Shown one piece after another: positions 52,569-63,014 of a DNA stretch of 64,000 bases. The notes beneath the pieces are model-generated. The model saw only the letters and a list, made by a program, of their open reading frames with translations. It was not told where the DNA came from and did no database searches. The stretch comes from Nitrososphaerota archaeon (lineage in GTDB: Archaea; Thermoproteota; Nitrososphaeria; Nitrososphaerales; Nitrosopumilaceae), in assembly GCA_021325595.1 (NCBI GenBank), contig JAJPGX010000034.1:1-64000 (forward strand), in the 5' to 3' direction. Each line of letters starts with the position of its first letter. Position 1 is the first letter of the stretch. A program made the translations under genes and the position numbers.

Positions 52569-53768
52569 ATGAAATTTAGTACAGTAAGAGCAGAACGACT
52601 AAGGTCGTATTTGGTTGAAGAGAATTTAATCAAGACCACAGATGGTCAGAACAAAACATTTCCAATAGTATGGCAGTCGGACCGCTCCAAGGACTTTCCT
52701 GTATATCGTGTACCTATTGAGATCTTAAGTTTCAATTTTGATAACGGTAGAACTGCTTCTGAAAAATTCTCTCGCGAAAGAAAAGAAGGTAGAGTATTAG
52801 ATGAAGATAATCCCAAAGATCAAGACATAGTTGCAGATATTCTACTTCACTCCGTTTGGTTCGATAAAAAAGACACGGAACAACTGATTCGAAGTCTCAA
52901 AATAGAACAAAGAGACCCTGCAATTGTCACCTTTGATGGAGTAGTTATTGATGGAAACAGACGCATGGCATGTCTTGTGGAAATTTTCAAACAAACGGGA
53001 GATCCTATTTATAAAAAAATTAATGTATGTGTATTACCCAAAGCAGAGAAGAAAGAACTGATTTTCTTTGAGAATCAACTGCAATTGAAAAATGATTACA
53101 AGGTTGACTATGGTCCTGTCAATGACCGATTAAGGATACGAACAATGAAAGAAGATCTGGGTTTTACTACACAAGAGATAATTCGTTCGGTAGAAGGAAG
53201 ATTTGATGAAGCTGACATTGATAGAATGATTGAAGAGATGAAGTTAATAGACGAATATCTTGAATCAATTGGAAGACCAAAAGATTATGCCTCCCTTGGA
53301 GATGAATTTAATGGCGTTGAGAGTTTTAAGGGATTGCTGGATTCCCTCAAAGTGCCTACAGGTACAACAAGCAAAGCTCAGGAAAAAGTGGATAAGGAGA
53401 TTAGAAAACGAATAGGCTTTCAACTTATTCATCACCCCAAAACGACTTATCGAGATTTAAGAAAATTTAGAGATGTATTAAAGAATCCAGCGGCATGTAA
53501 GGAATTGATGAAAAACTCACCTACGTATAACAATACTGGAACAGGAAGCATGTTTGAACCTCAAAGAGTCCAACAAGAATTGAACAATCTTGAACTTGCA
53601 TTTGGCTTTGTAGAAAGTCAAAAATCCGATCCTATTAATTTGCTTCAAATTGCCAAACAAAAACTCGAACTTGTACAAATAGATAGAATTCCAAAGGGAG
53701 ATTCCATATTTACCAAGCTCGTCTCTGATATAGAAAGTAGACTTTCTGACATCAGGAAAAAGATGTAG
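52569..53768 (+). CDS. ParB/DUF262-like nuclease-fold defence protein
   Basis: A 399 aa protein. The N-terminal part (about 30-150) holds VVIDGNRRMACL (around 126-137), the ParB/Srx-type or DndB-like signature, preceded by strands; the rest is helical. It is transcribed with a SNF2 helicase gene that starts 8 bases after its stop. Probably an effector or DNA-sensing part of a defence system; no named family fits with certainty. Confidence 0.7.
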   Translation: MKFSTVRAERLRSYLVEENLIKTTDGQNKTFPIVWQSDRSKDFPVYRVPIEILSFNFDNGRTASEKFSRERKEGRVLDEDNPKDQDIVADILLHSVWFDKKDTEQLIRSLKIEQRDPAIVTFDGVVIDGNRRMACLVEIFKQTGDPIYKKINVCVLPKAEKKELIFFENQLQLKNDYKVDYGPVNDRLRIRTMKEDLGFTTQEIIRSVEGRFDEADIDRMIEEMKLIDEYLESIGRPKDYASLGDEFNGVESFKGLLDSLKVPTGTTSKAQEKVDKEIRKRIGFQLIHHPKTTYRDLRKFRDVLKNPAACKELMKNSPTYNNTGTGSMFEPQRVQQELNNLELAFGFVESQKSDPINLLQIAKQKLELVQIDRIPKGDSIFTKLVSDIESRLSDIRKKM

Positions 53769-53775
53769 ATAGTCT

Positions 53776-55656
53776 TTGTCTAGCATTAGAATAGAAAACA
53801 ACAAACTCATTTTGCAAGCTGACACAGAAGTATTAAGAACTATAGAAAACAAAAATTTTTTCTGTAATGAACTAGGTGCTACATTTGAAAATAATTCATA
53901 CCTATTTAATGATACATCAATACAGAATATTGAAGCGATAGAATCATTTTGTAAATATCTCGGCGTTCAAGTAAAACTTGATTCCAAGGCATCACAGATT
54001 AAGCAAATAGAAGAAGGGGAACGCCAGAATTTTAAAAATATTATTCTTGAAGCTACAGAGATTAAGAATCAGACACCAGGATCGATCCAAGTTCCTTACA
54101 TGAACGTAGAAAAACAACTAATGCAATACCAAATCATACCTGTTAAACACGCCTCCAAACTGGGATTTGCTGCTAACTTCTCTGTACCTGGAAGCGGGAA
54201 AACTTGGATGGCGTATGCTACGTACTTTATTCAAAAATCAAGGGGAGAAGTCGATAGACTTCTCATTATAGGTCCCAATAGCTCCTTCAAACCATGGGAG
54301 ACTGAATACTATGAAATGACTGGAAAATATCCTTCTCCAAGTATTAGGATTAGTGGTTCCATCAAGGAACGCAGAACACTTTTCAATTCTTTGGGAGAAT
54401 GGGAGATTTTCTTGGTTAATTATCACATGGTTTGGAGAGAAGAAGAAGCAATAGCAGAATTATTGCAAAAGCACAAGTTCATGATTGTGGTTGACGAGTC
54501 ACACCATATCAAAAATCCAAATGGGAGGGCAACCAGAGCAGTTTTGAATTTATCAAGATATGCAAAAAAGAGAATGGTCTTGTCTGGTACTCCAGTACCA
54601 AATAATTTTGAAGATATATGGTCACAAATCACTTTTCTCTATCCCAACATGGAAATTTTAGGAACGTATCCCGATTTTCAATACAATTTACAGAGACACA
54701 ATCCACATGAATATGTTAGAGAATCCATCTCTCCACTATACACTCGCATATCAAAAAGCATGCTAGATCTTCCAGAGCCAGAGGTGTTCAGAATGGATGT
54801 GCCAATGAGCGATATACAGAAAAGAATTTACGATGCAATTAGAGGTCATATCCGAGAAAGTGACAAGATCCAGAGAGAGGATGAGTTAGCAGTACTCGAA
54901 TGGAGAAAGTTTGCAATGATATATTTGCTAGAATCATCCACGGATCCTTCTCTTCTTACTAAGAGTAGCCAGTATCGTGAGAAGACAATAATGCACGAGG
55001 GACTTCCTATCCAGAATCTAATAGATGAATATAGTAAATATGAAATCCCAAACAAGCTAAAGGCAGTACAAAAACTTGCAGAATCAATCATGGCAAAAGA
55101 AGATCCCGTTACTAGAAATCCATCCAAGGTGATCATCTGGTGTAGCTTTGTGGCATCGATTGATAAAGTTGCAAATATGTTAGAAAAGTACAATCCAATT
55201 TGCATACATGGAGCAATACCAAAAGACGAGGAAGAAGATCCTGAAGATAATCGAGAAGATAGAATAGAGACTTTCAAAAATGATCCTCAGTGTAATGTGC
55301 TGATAGCAAACCCTGCCTCCTTGGCAGAATCTGTCTCATTGCACAAGTGGTGTCATGATGCAATATATCTAGACCGCACATTCAACGGTGGTCACTATAT
55401 GCAAAGTTTAGAACGAATTCATAGGATAGGAATGGACCCACATGTTACAACAAGATACCACATATTGTTATCCGGAGACTCGATTGATCAGCGTATCAAT
55501 GACAGACTTGAGATAAAAAAACAGAGAATGTTGGATATTCTCAATGAATCTGATATTGATGAGATAAACTATGATCTAGACTTTAATGAATTTAACAGAG
55601 AAAATGAGATTAATGATGACTTTGCAAGCATTCAGGACCATCTGAATAAACCCTAA
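53776..55656 (+). CDS. SNF2-family helicase/translocase
   Basis: A 626 aa SF2 helicase. Walker A VPGSGKT (about 137-143), DESHH (240-244) as the DExH box, SGTPVPN motif III-like region and a C-terminal RecA domain ending with ERIHRIGMDPHV (motif VI). The last 80 residues are acidic. TTG start 8 bases downstream of the ParB-like gene. SNF2 proteins are the motors of several anti-phage systems (for example DISARM). Confidence 0.88.
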   Translation: MSSIRIENNKLILQADTEVLRTIENKNFFCNELGATFENNSYLFNDTSIQNIEAIESFCKYLGVQVKLDSKASQIKQIEEGERQNFKNIILEATEIKNQTPGSIQVPYMNVEKQLMQYQIIPVKHASKLGFAANFSVPGSGKTWMAYATYFIQKSRGEVDRLLIIGPNSSFKPWETEYYEMTGKYPSPSIRISGSIKERRTLFNSLGEWEIFLVNYHMVWREEEAIAELLQKHKFMIVVDESHHIKNPNGRATRAVLNLSRYAKKRMVLSGTPVPNNFEDIWSQITFLYPNMEILGTYPDFQYNLQRHNPHEYVRESISPLYTRISKSMLDLPEPEVFRMDVPMSDIQKRIYDAIRGHIRESDKIQREDELAVLEWRKFAMIYLLESSTDPSLLTKSSQYREKTIMHEGLPIQNLIDEYSKYEIPNKLKAVQKLAESIMAKEDPVTRNPSKVIIWCSFVASIDKVANMLEKYNPICIHGAIPKDEEEDPEDNREDRIETFKNDPQCNVLIANPASLAESVSLHKWCHDAIYLDRTFNGGHYMQSLERIHRIGMDPHVTTRYHILLSGDSIDQRINDRLEIKKQRMLDILNESDIDEINYDLDFNEFNRENEINDDFASIQDHLNKP

Positions 55657-55658
55657 CT

Positions 55659-56639
55659 ATGGCAAATAGGTTATACGAATTTAATCGAGTTGTAGTAGCT
55701 ATAGATGACTTGTCACAAGGTGATGAAAATGGCATTAGTCAAGCAACGATATTAGATTCTCTCAACAAGATTTCATTACGAGCAAGATCTACGAATGCAT
55801 TGAATCTCATAGAGGACTCGATAAAATTAGGATTGATAAAAAGAGAAGGCAATAGGATTTATCTAACTAATAACGGAAGGAGGCTTTACAGTCTTCAGCA
55901 CATTCAAGATGGGACTATAATTATCGACGTAACCTATGAACAAAAGGAATTTCTATTTGGATTGATTCTCAACTCGGTACAATTTGAAAAGGATTTACAC
56001 CAAATATTTTCCGACTTTAGACCGCATTACGTAAAGAAGGTTTGGTTTTATGATTCAAAAGCAATAAACAGCAACTGGAATCAAGATCTTGCAAATTATC
56101 TCTTTGAGATTGGAGTCTTTCACATAACTGACGATGGAATTGAGGTAACAAAAAATCACAGGATCCTTGCTTCACGAATACGAAATGACATATCAAAGAC
56201 AGAAGAAGATTTGTATAAACTCCTTGAAATGCAGAGGGAAGTGGGAGCAACTGCAGAAGAGTTGACCCTATCTTATGAAAGAACAAGACTGGAAAAACTT
56301 GGAAGAGTAGATCTTGCACTTTCAGTGCAACAGATTAGTAAAATTGATGTGTTTGCAGGTTACGATGTCGAGTCATTTGATGGAACAGAATCAGGGCTTG
56401 TTCCAGATAGAATGATAGAGGTGAAAGGCACCAGTACAGAAAAGCCTACCTTCTATTGGACTGAAAATGAGAAAAATGTCGCAAAGAGATTAGGTTCAAG
56501 GTATTGGCTATATGTGTGGATAAACGTCTCATCAGAGGGTTCTGGTAAACTCTATAAGATAATTCAAAATCCGTACGAAGAATTCTTTGTAAGAGGCGGT
56601 GTAAATCCAGAGCCAGTCCTCTACAAGATTGGTCTTTGA
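55659..56639 (+). CDS. DUF3883-type protein with PD-(D/E)XK-like core
   Basis: A 326 aa protein. The first 170 residues are helical with a winged-helix-like section. Residues 225-310 resemble DUF3883: VDVESFDGTESGLV... then DRMIEVKGT (about 250-258) and a conserved YWLYVWINV segment. DUF3883 domains occur in restriction and defence operons and share the nuclease fold. Starts 3 bases after the helicase stop. Confidence 0.72.
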   Translation: MANRLYEFNRVVVAIDDLSQGDENGISQATILDSLNKISLRARSTNALNLIEDSIKLGLIKREGNRIYLTNNGRRLYSLQHIQDGTIIIDVTYEQKEFLFGLILNSVQFEKDLHQIFSDFRPHYVKKVWFYDSKAINSNWNQDLANYLFEIGVFHITDDGIEVTKNHRILASRIRNDISKTEEDLYKLLEMQREVGATAEELTLSYERTRLEKLGRVDLALSVQQISKIDVFAGYDVESFDGTESGLVPDRMIEVKGTSTEKPTFYWTENEKNVAKRLGSRYWLYVWINVSSEGSGKLYKIIQNPYEEFFVRGGVNPEPVLYKIGL

Positions 56640-56666
56640 GTTAAGAAAATAAAGGATACCACTTTT

Positions 56667-57356
56667 ATGATATTATTGAGATTCTCAGATTCTACTAGAA
56701 GTGCTTTTCAGGGATTCTTTCAAAAATATGTTAATTACAAAAAAACCAGTGTGGTAAATGAATTTAGAGATAATCCTGAGATTGAGGTTGGATCCCATGA
56801 AATAGGCAAATTAGAATCAATTGTAAGAGATACGATTAAACAATTCAACATTGACCTTATCGAAAAATTTAGAAAATTTCCACTGGAACTTGATGGTGAA
56901 AAATTAGGTGACTTTGAGCCTGATTTTTTTCTGCCAAATCATGTGTACAGGAGAAGAGACAACAGAATAACGATCAAAAAACCTGTTCTAATTGAAGTTC
57001 ATGAAAGTTTTACAAGCAATGACGTTCGCAAACATGTAGCTTTTATTAGAAAATACGGCGGGCAGTATTATCTAATATTGTTAGCCAAAGAAGAAGATAG
57101 AAAGAGATTAGAGGAGTTAAATCAAGCAGATAGAATCTATGACGAGCTTTATCCTATTGAAGATATAGATTATCTAATCGACGAGTTAAGACAATATAAG
57201 CTCAGAAATGATAATGGAAGAAACGAGCAAGAAAACGAATCACAGAATATTCTTCCTCCTAGAATAATGCAGTGCACAGGATGTGGGAAGGAATTTTCTT
57301 CCGGACAGTATAACAGGATGTATTGTGAAGAATGCATGAAAATATTTGAAAATTAG
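56667..57356 (+). CDS. PD-(D/E)XK-like protein with C-terminal zinc ribbon
   Basis: A 229 aa protein. FEPDFFLP (about 83-90) and VLIEVHES (108-115) place Asp and Glu in a PD-(D/E)XK order, though the Lys is replaced by His. The C-terminal 30 residues have CTGCGKEF and CEECMK, a zinc ribbon. Last gene of the co-directional block, 27 bases after its neighbour, giving a likely nuclease or DNA-binding subunit of the SNF2 system. Confidence 0.65.
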   Translation: MILLRFSDSTRSAFQGFFQKYVNYKKTSVVNEFRDNPEIEVGSHEIGKLESIVRDTIKQFNIDLIEKFRKFPLELDGEKLGDFEPDFFLPNHVYRRRDNRITIKKPVLIEVHESFTSNDVRKHVAFIRKYGGQYYLILLAKEEDRKRLEELNQADRIYDELYPIEDIDYLIDELRQYKLRNDNGRNEQENESQNILPPRIMQCTGCGKEFSSGQYNRMYCEECMKIFEN

Positions 57357-57375
57357 TTGTCATTAATTTTTCTGT

Positions 57376-59028
57376 TTAGTTTTGTGTTAAGATATTAAAC
57401 ATCTCAGAATGTCGTATGTTGTCAAATGCATCATCGTGTCGTATTTTAGATTTAGATTCTGGCCAGATTGATGTTACTACAATCAGTGCATGGAGAGCTT
57501 CTTCTTCCCTGTTAAGAATTGACAAGATTCTTGCTTTTTGGTACCAAGCATTTTCATCTTTTGGGTTTTTTTCAATTATCTGTTCTTGTCTTGCTAGTTG
57601 ATCATCATAATCTTCCTGAGCCGATTCTTGTTTTATCGTTTTAAACTCAATTCCCCACTTTGCCTTGAGATTATGCAAGAGCTGGTCAAGTTTTTCTTGA
57701 TTAGTAATGTGATTGAGTCCCTCTGTAAACGGCAGACCATCTATCCACGGCAATACATCGTCATCATAAGCCACAATTTTGAGAGTCTCAAGATCAAACC
57801 TGTATGGATATATTACCTTCCCTTGGTTCACCTCATCAGGCCAGAATTGGTCATACGCTTCATATTTTTTGATGACCCTACCAACGCCAAAAAATCCTCT
57901 TTTTGTAAATGGGTTTGGTTCATCCTGAGTTACATAATAAAAAACAATATCTCCTCTCCTTAACGATCGGTATTCATTAATTGCAGGTGAGTTGTAAGCC
58001 ACCCCCCATCTTATTGGAAGATTATTTATGGTTTGTTTCCAATTTGACCATGGTCCGAGGGCGGTATGGAATTCAGGGCTTTCATTATATGACAGAGTGG
58101 TTTTGGTCAAAGAGTCTTCAGATAGTTTATGAGTTTTGTTGTATTCCAACAGCCTTCTTTTCAGAATTTCAAGAATTTCCGTTCTTGCATCGTATGATAA
58201 TGTAACATTTAGCAGAACATACGTTGAATCATCTAATGCCTCTTTTATGAAACCTCGGTCCTTAAGAACTTGATATACAGGAACATATAGATATTTTTGA
58301 ATTATCGCTGGATTAGAACTATCTTCATAATTTTGTCTTGCCAACTTTTTTGCAATGTCTCTTTTTGTTCCACTACCATTTTCAACAAGGTATTCTAGTA
58401 AAACAAGTTGATAATTTGCTTGCAAAACAATTTCTGATTCTAAGAATCTCTGTAATTCACTAAATGTTTTTTCGCCTTCAGTAAAAAGATTATCGCTAGT
58501 AGATCCAGTTCTACAATTTTTACACCATGACTGTAAGCCATATGGATTTGTTGATGATATACGTGCAGTAGTAGTACCAAAAATTTCTTTTGCTTCTGAA
58601 AGTCTATATGTTGATTTCTGACATTGTGGGCATTGATGATAGACTACTACATCTTGATTTCTTTCATCATATTCTCTTGTTTGGGTTTCATCTTCATCAG
58701 AGATTGGCTCCTCGGTTTCTTTTTCATTTTCTTTCTTTCCAAAATCAAACCATTTTGTTTTTGAAACGACACTCTCTTTGTATTTTTCCTTGTATGCTTT
58801 ATTTCTTGGAAGGGTTCTTACCCTGTATCCACAGCACTTGCAATATAGTGATTCGCCTGATGGTTCATTTTTTCCGGGACCCAACCCCTCTTCTGTAAGG
58901 TAAATCCCGCACACCTGGCATCTTGATTGACCTGACTCATATCTGCCTCCAGAAGCAGGCTTTTGTGCTCTATATTGTACGCAGATCCCTTTGCAGGGAC
59001 CGGGCTTTTTAGAACCAAACCATTTCAT
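57376..59028 (-). CDS. zinc-ribbon, winged-helix, EVE-like and TPR protein
   Basis: A 550 aa multi-domain protein. The first 170 residues have five CxxC-type pairs (CQVC, CKCC, CPQC, CKNC and others). Residues 185-280 look like a winged helix. Residues 305-450 include NLPIRWGVAYNSPAINEYRS and RRGDIVFYYVTQD, matching PUA/EVE-like domains that read modified bases. The C-terminal 75 residues form a TPR repeat. It converges on the zinc/nuclease gene, 19 bases away. Possibly recognises modified DNA. Confidence 0.65.
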   Translation of the reverse strand: MKWFGSKKPGPCKGICVQYRAQKPASGGRYESGQSRCQVCGIYLTEEGLGPGKNEPSGESLYCKCCGYRVRTLPRNKAYKEKYKESVVSKTKWFDFGKKENEKETEEPISDEDETQTREYDERNQDVVVYHQCPQCQKSTYRLSEAKEIFGTTTARISSTNPYGLQSWCKNCRTGSTSDNLFTEGEKTFSELQRFLESEIVLQANYQLVLLEYLVENGSGTKRDIAKKLARQNYEDSSNPAIIQKYLYVPVYQVLKDRGFIKEALDDSTYVLLNVTLSYDARTEILEILKRRLLEYNKTHKLSEDSLTKTTLSYNESPEFHTALGPWSNWKQTINNLPIRWGVAYNSPAINEYRSLRRGDIVFYYVTQDEPNPFTKRGFFGVGRVIKKYEAYDQFWPDEVNQGKVIYPYRFDLETLKIVAYDDDVLPWIDGLPFTEGLNHITNQEKLDQLLHNLKAKWGIEFKTIKQESAQEDYDDQLARQEQIIEKNPKDENAWYQKARILSILNREEEALHALIVVTSIWPESKSKIRHDDAFDNIRHSEMFNILTQN

Positions 59029-59129
59029 TGATATGAGAACCAGATGAGACAGGAATAAGGATTTCCTATTGATTAGAAAGATTGTAAAATAGACGCTTTG
59101 TTTTATAATATGTAATTGAAGAAAAAGAT

Positions 59130-62100
59130 GTGCAAATTACACTTAATTCTGATCAACAAAAGGCAGTAACCCATTCAGGTACTCCTCTGGTAGTAAAAGC
59201 AGGCCCTGGCAGTGGTAAGACCTTTGTCATTATTGAAAGAATAAAACACCTTGTGAAAAAAGGTATAAAATCATCAGAGATCCTCTGCCTTACTTTCACC
59301 GAAAAAGCCGCCGAGGAAATGAAGCAGAGATTGGAGAAAGAAAAAATAATTGATGTTACAATCTGCACTTTTCACTCCTTTGCTAAAATGGTATTAGAAG
59401 AAAATCCACTTGATTCTGGTTTGGGAGCATCAACCGGTGTTCTAAAAAAACCATCTCAACTTGTCTGGGGTTTGAGAAATCTTGACAGCTTTAATTTCCA
59501 AAATGTCGAGGTGACAAATAATCAAGTTTCAATAATAGAAGCAATGCTTGAGGCAATAAGTAATTTTAAAGAGGAGATGATAACGCCCCTGCAATTTCAG
59601 GAATATATAGACAAAAGACTCCAAGAAGAAATTTCTGAGGAGGAGAGGGATTATCTTCTCAAGCATTTAGATCTGAATAAGGTTTACAAGAAATACGAAG
59701 AATATGAAAAGACTAAGGCAGTCATTGATTTTGATGACATGGTTACAAAAACCGTCAAGATGTTTCAAAATAAACCACTTGTATTGACCCAATATCAAAA
59801 AATGTATAGGTACATTCTAGTTGACGAGTTCCAAGACAACAACTACGCTCAATTTCAAATCGTAAAAATGCTGACAAAAGATCGAAATGTAACAGTGGTG
59901 GGCGATGACAACCAATCCATCTTTAAATTTCAGGGAGCATACTTGGGTATCTTTGACGATTTTAGGAACCATTTTAAGAATGCAACGGAGCTTGAGCTAA
60001 ACAGAAACTTTCGCAGTACCAAAAACATAGTCAATGTAGCAAGCAAACTCCTCGATGCCATACCTGGTCGTAAAATGAGATCGCTGTTTTCTGAAGAGGA
60101 AGATGGCGAGAAAGTAAAGGCAGTAGAATGTGCAGATGAGGTTGCCGAAGTTGAATATATCGTCCAAACAATAAGAGATCTTGTAGGAAAACCTATCATA
60201 CGCCGAGATGGTCCCCCAAGTCCATTAACATACCGAGATTTTGCCATTCTCTCACGCAGGAAGGTAGAGGGTGAAAAGTTTGCCACAGCCCTGAAATCAT
60301 ATGGAATTCCTACCACTTTCATCGGTGAATCAAACATCTTCTCAGCCGCAATAGTAATGGAGATGTTGGCTTACTTGAAAATCGCAAACTCTCCAACTAG
60401 TGCAGGAATTGAGCTCTACCGATTAATGAAAAATCATGGAATCTCTGAACAAAATGTTGCCATAATAAACGAGAATGCACGAAAGATGTCACAGCAGTTT
60501 GATGACAGCAATATCGATTTTGTGTTAGAATCGATGAGGTCATGTGATGCACTTCCAGTCACACAAAAAGCTGAGATCAAGGATCTAATTGAACAGATAG
60601 ACCAAATTGTCAAGCTGGAAAGTACCATGACAGTAAGTGATTTGGTATATCACATCATGATGTCAATTTCTGATCTGTACAAAAAAACCATTCAATCTGA
60701 AACTCCACAGAACAAGAGAAATCGAATGTTATTAGAAAAGTTACTTGAAATTTCCAGAGATTATCAAGCCCTTAACCCTGATGGCACATTATCAGATTTT
60801 ATAGATCATCTTTCTGTGCTTGGAAAGTTTGACATTGAATTGGAAGAAGGATTGGAGTTTGAAGATACTGTACATGTAATGACCATGCACAAGAGCAAGG
60901 GCAAAGAGTATCCAGTTGTTTTTGTAACTGATCTTGCAGAAGACAGGTTTCCTTCAAACTATAAAGAAAGAAAATTCCATGTTCCAAAAGATCTACTAAA
61001 AGGAATAAAGCGAGAAATGGACGAGAAGAGCCTTCACATTGAGGAAGAAAGAAGGTTATTTTACGTTTCAATGACAAGAGCAAAAAACCTTCTCCATATC
61101 ACATATGCAAAAAGATACGGACAAATCAAAAATGATAAAAATCCATCCCAATTCCTGCAGGAAATTAATTTTGACAAGAATCCTCTAATTGATTTTTCCA
61201 AGTTCAGTGGCTCAGGAAAGATAGATCTACAACCCGAGGAAATGGTCGAGAGGATTAAACAAGAGATACAAGATGAGGCAGTACGTTCTATTAATCAAAT
61301 GAACCTACAAACTGCAATTTACCGAATAATAGAATTAGCTAGGGTAAAGCACTATCAAAAGTATGGCACCACCAAGGAATTTGATCCAAAAGACGTACTC
61401 AAAGTTGATTTTTCTGACATCAGATTAGACATACCTCTTGATCTAGAGGAGAAGCCCTCAATCAAAAAGGAGGATCTCATTTTGTCTCCTACTAGCATAA
61501 ACACATATGCAGACTGCCCATTAAAGTTCAAGTTTCAAAAGATACTCCGAGTCCCTTCGCCATCCAGCTCAACTCTTGACCTTGGAAGTACCATTCATAA
61601 AGTTGTAGAAAAGCTTGCAGAATTAAGAGAAAAGGGGATCAAACCAACAGAAAAGGAAGCAATGAAAGTGCTATCAGAAAGCATGATGTTTAGATCATTT
61701 GAAAACAAAACTGAACAAAAAAGATCCTCAGATAGAGCAAAAGAGATGATAAAGACATACCTTGAATGGGAAGCCAAGACACTTAACAAAGTGTTAGCAT
61801 TAGAACAGGAATTTCAAACAGAAATAGCTGGAATACAATTTACTGGTAGGATAGATAGGGTAGAAGAAAATCCTCAAGGAGAATTAGAAATTATAGATTT
61901 CAAATCGGGCAGTGTCAAAAAATCAAAGAATACGATAAAGACAGATCCGCAAATGAACATCTATGCTTTAGGAGTGAAGGAGCTGTACGGCAAACTACCA
62001 AAAAGGGCCTCATTATTTTACCTTGAACACAGAACAGTAACCTATGATATCACACAAGACCAGGTGGATGAAGCTCTCAAACCAATAAGAGAAATGCTAA

Positions 62101-62201
62101 AATCAATTCTAGATGGAAAATTCGATCCTACTCCAAGCTACCAAGCCTGTATGTTTTGTGATTATCAGAGTATATGTGATGCAAAAGTAACTGAGGAATA
62201 A
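59130..62201 (+). CDS. UvrD-type helicase fused to RecB/AddB-type nuclease
   Basis: A 1023 aa protein. N-terminal SF1A helicase: AGPGSGKT (24-31), VDEFQD (231-236), a motif V/VI region (FYVSMTRAKNLLHITYAKR). C-terminal nuclease of the AddB/Cas4 type: IIDFKSG near 917-923 with GRIDRVEE before it, and Cys at about 796 plus CMFCDYQSIC near 1007-1016, the four-Cys iron-sulphur pattern. GTG start. A processive end-resecting or defence enzyme, comparable to AddAB in one chain. Confidence 0.88.
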   Translation: MQITLNSDQQKAVTHSGTPLVVKAGPGSGKTFVIIERIKHLVKKGIKSSEILCLTFTEKAAEEMKQRLEKEKIIDVTICTFHSFAKMVLEENPLDSGLGASTGVLKKPSQLVWGLRNLDSFNFQNVEVTNNQVSIIEAMLEAISNFKEEMITPLQFQEYIDKRLQEEISEEERDYLLKHLDLNKVYKKYEEYEKTKAVIDFDDMVTKTVKMFQNKPLVLTQYQKMYRYILVDEFQDNNYAQFQIVKMLTKDRNVTVVGDDNQSIFKFQGAYLGIFDDFRNHFKNATELELNRNFRSTKNIVNVASKLLDAIPGRKMRSLFSEEEDGEKVKAVECADEVAEVEYIVQTIRDLVGKPIIRRDGPPSPLTYRDFAILSRRKVEGEKFATALKSYGIPTTFIGESNIFSAAIVMEMLAYLKIANSPTSAGIELYRLMKNHGISEQNVAIINENARKMSQQFDDSNIDFVLESMRSCDALPVTQKAEIKDLIEQIDQIVKLESTMTVSDLVYHIMMSISDLYKKTIQSETPQNKRNRMLLEKLLEISRDYQALNPDGTLSDFIDHLSVLGKFDIELEEGLEFEDTVHVMTMHKSKGKEYPVVFVTDLAEDRFPSNYKERKFHVPKDLLKGIKREMDEKSLHIEEERRLFYVSMTRAKNLLHITYAKRYGQIKNDKNPSQFLQEINFDKNPLIDFSKFSGSGKIDLQPEEMVERIKQEIQDEAVRSINQMNLQTAIYRIIELARVKHYQKYGTTKEFDPKDVLKVDFSDIRLDIPLDLEEKPSIKKEDLILSPTSINTYADCPLKFKFQKILRVPSPSSSTLDLGSTIHKVVEKLAELREKGIKPTEKEAMKVLSESMMFRSFENKTEQKRSSDRAKEMIKTYLEWEAKTLNKVLALEQEFQTEIAGIQFTGRIDRVEENPQGELEIIDFKSGSVKKSKNTIKTDPQMNIYALGVKELYGKLPKRASLFYLEHRTVTYDITQDQVDEALKPIREMLKSILDGKFDPTPSYQACMFCDYQSICDAKVTEE

Positions 62202-62346
62202 TCAAAACGTACGCTAGTCTGGTAATACGGGTATCTATCTGCATGTATATCGAATTTGTCCTAATTGTGGTCCTGTTGTATATTTAATTTGTAACTGAAG
62301 ATTTTGCACTGTCTTTTTAAATAATTAGACAACAAAAAAGTATAAG

Positions 62347-62841
62347 TTATTCTTTGTTGTTTGTTCCATTAGTAAACCTGTGTAACATTTCCTTCCACAG
62401 TTGAGAGGGCTCTGTTTTTGTCTCTAGCCTAAATTTTATCATATTAACCGCAATTTTTGCAGTGTGTTTAATATCCTCCTCTTTATCTTGAATTAATTTT
62501 TCTAGCACATCTAATACCTTCGAATCGCCTACATATCCCAATGCTTCAATCGCTTCATGACGAGCTGTAGTACTTTTATCATTAACAGCACATTTTACAA
62601 GTGCATTCATTACCAATCTGTCCATATCTGTAAATAAGTGAGGTTTTCTCATTCTAATTTCTACCAATTGTGCTGCAACTTCATGTCTTACAATAGAATT
62701 CTCATGATGCTCGAGTAAATCTATTAGGAAGATTAAATCATCTCGAGAATCTGCCAAATCTGCGAATCTCTCAATTAATTCGAATACAATATGATCATCC
62801 TTAGATGATTGTATTACGTTACGAATATCATGCTTGATCAT
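62347..62841 (-). CDS. HEAT-repeat protein
   Basis: A 164 aa protein of stacked helical repeats (HENSIVRHEVAAQLVE, DKSTTARHEAIEALGY and DKEEDIKHTAKIAVN) with the HEAT/PBS lyase-like pattern. Such proteins are adaptors or scaffolds. No neighbour suggests a partner. Confidence 0.8.
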   Translation of the reverse strand: MIKHDIRNVIQSSKDDHIVFELIERFADLADSRDDLIFLIDLLEHHENSIVRHEVAAQLVEIRMRKPHLFTDMDRLVMNALVKCAVNDKSTTARHEAIEALGYVGDSKVLDVLEKLIQDKEEDIKHTAKIAVNMIKFRLETKTEPSQLWKEMLHRFTNGTNNKE

Positions 62842-63014
62842 TGACAGATCTCCTCTTGAAGAATAATTTCTTCACGATTTTGTGAGTAATATCACCAATA
62901 TTTATTGAATACCCACAAGAAAATGTACAGGTATTATATTAATGCAAAAACCGTTTGATAATTCTAGAAGGGTATATTATATAAAAAGAATCGAAACATC
63001 ATTGAAAGTTCCAT

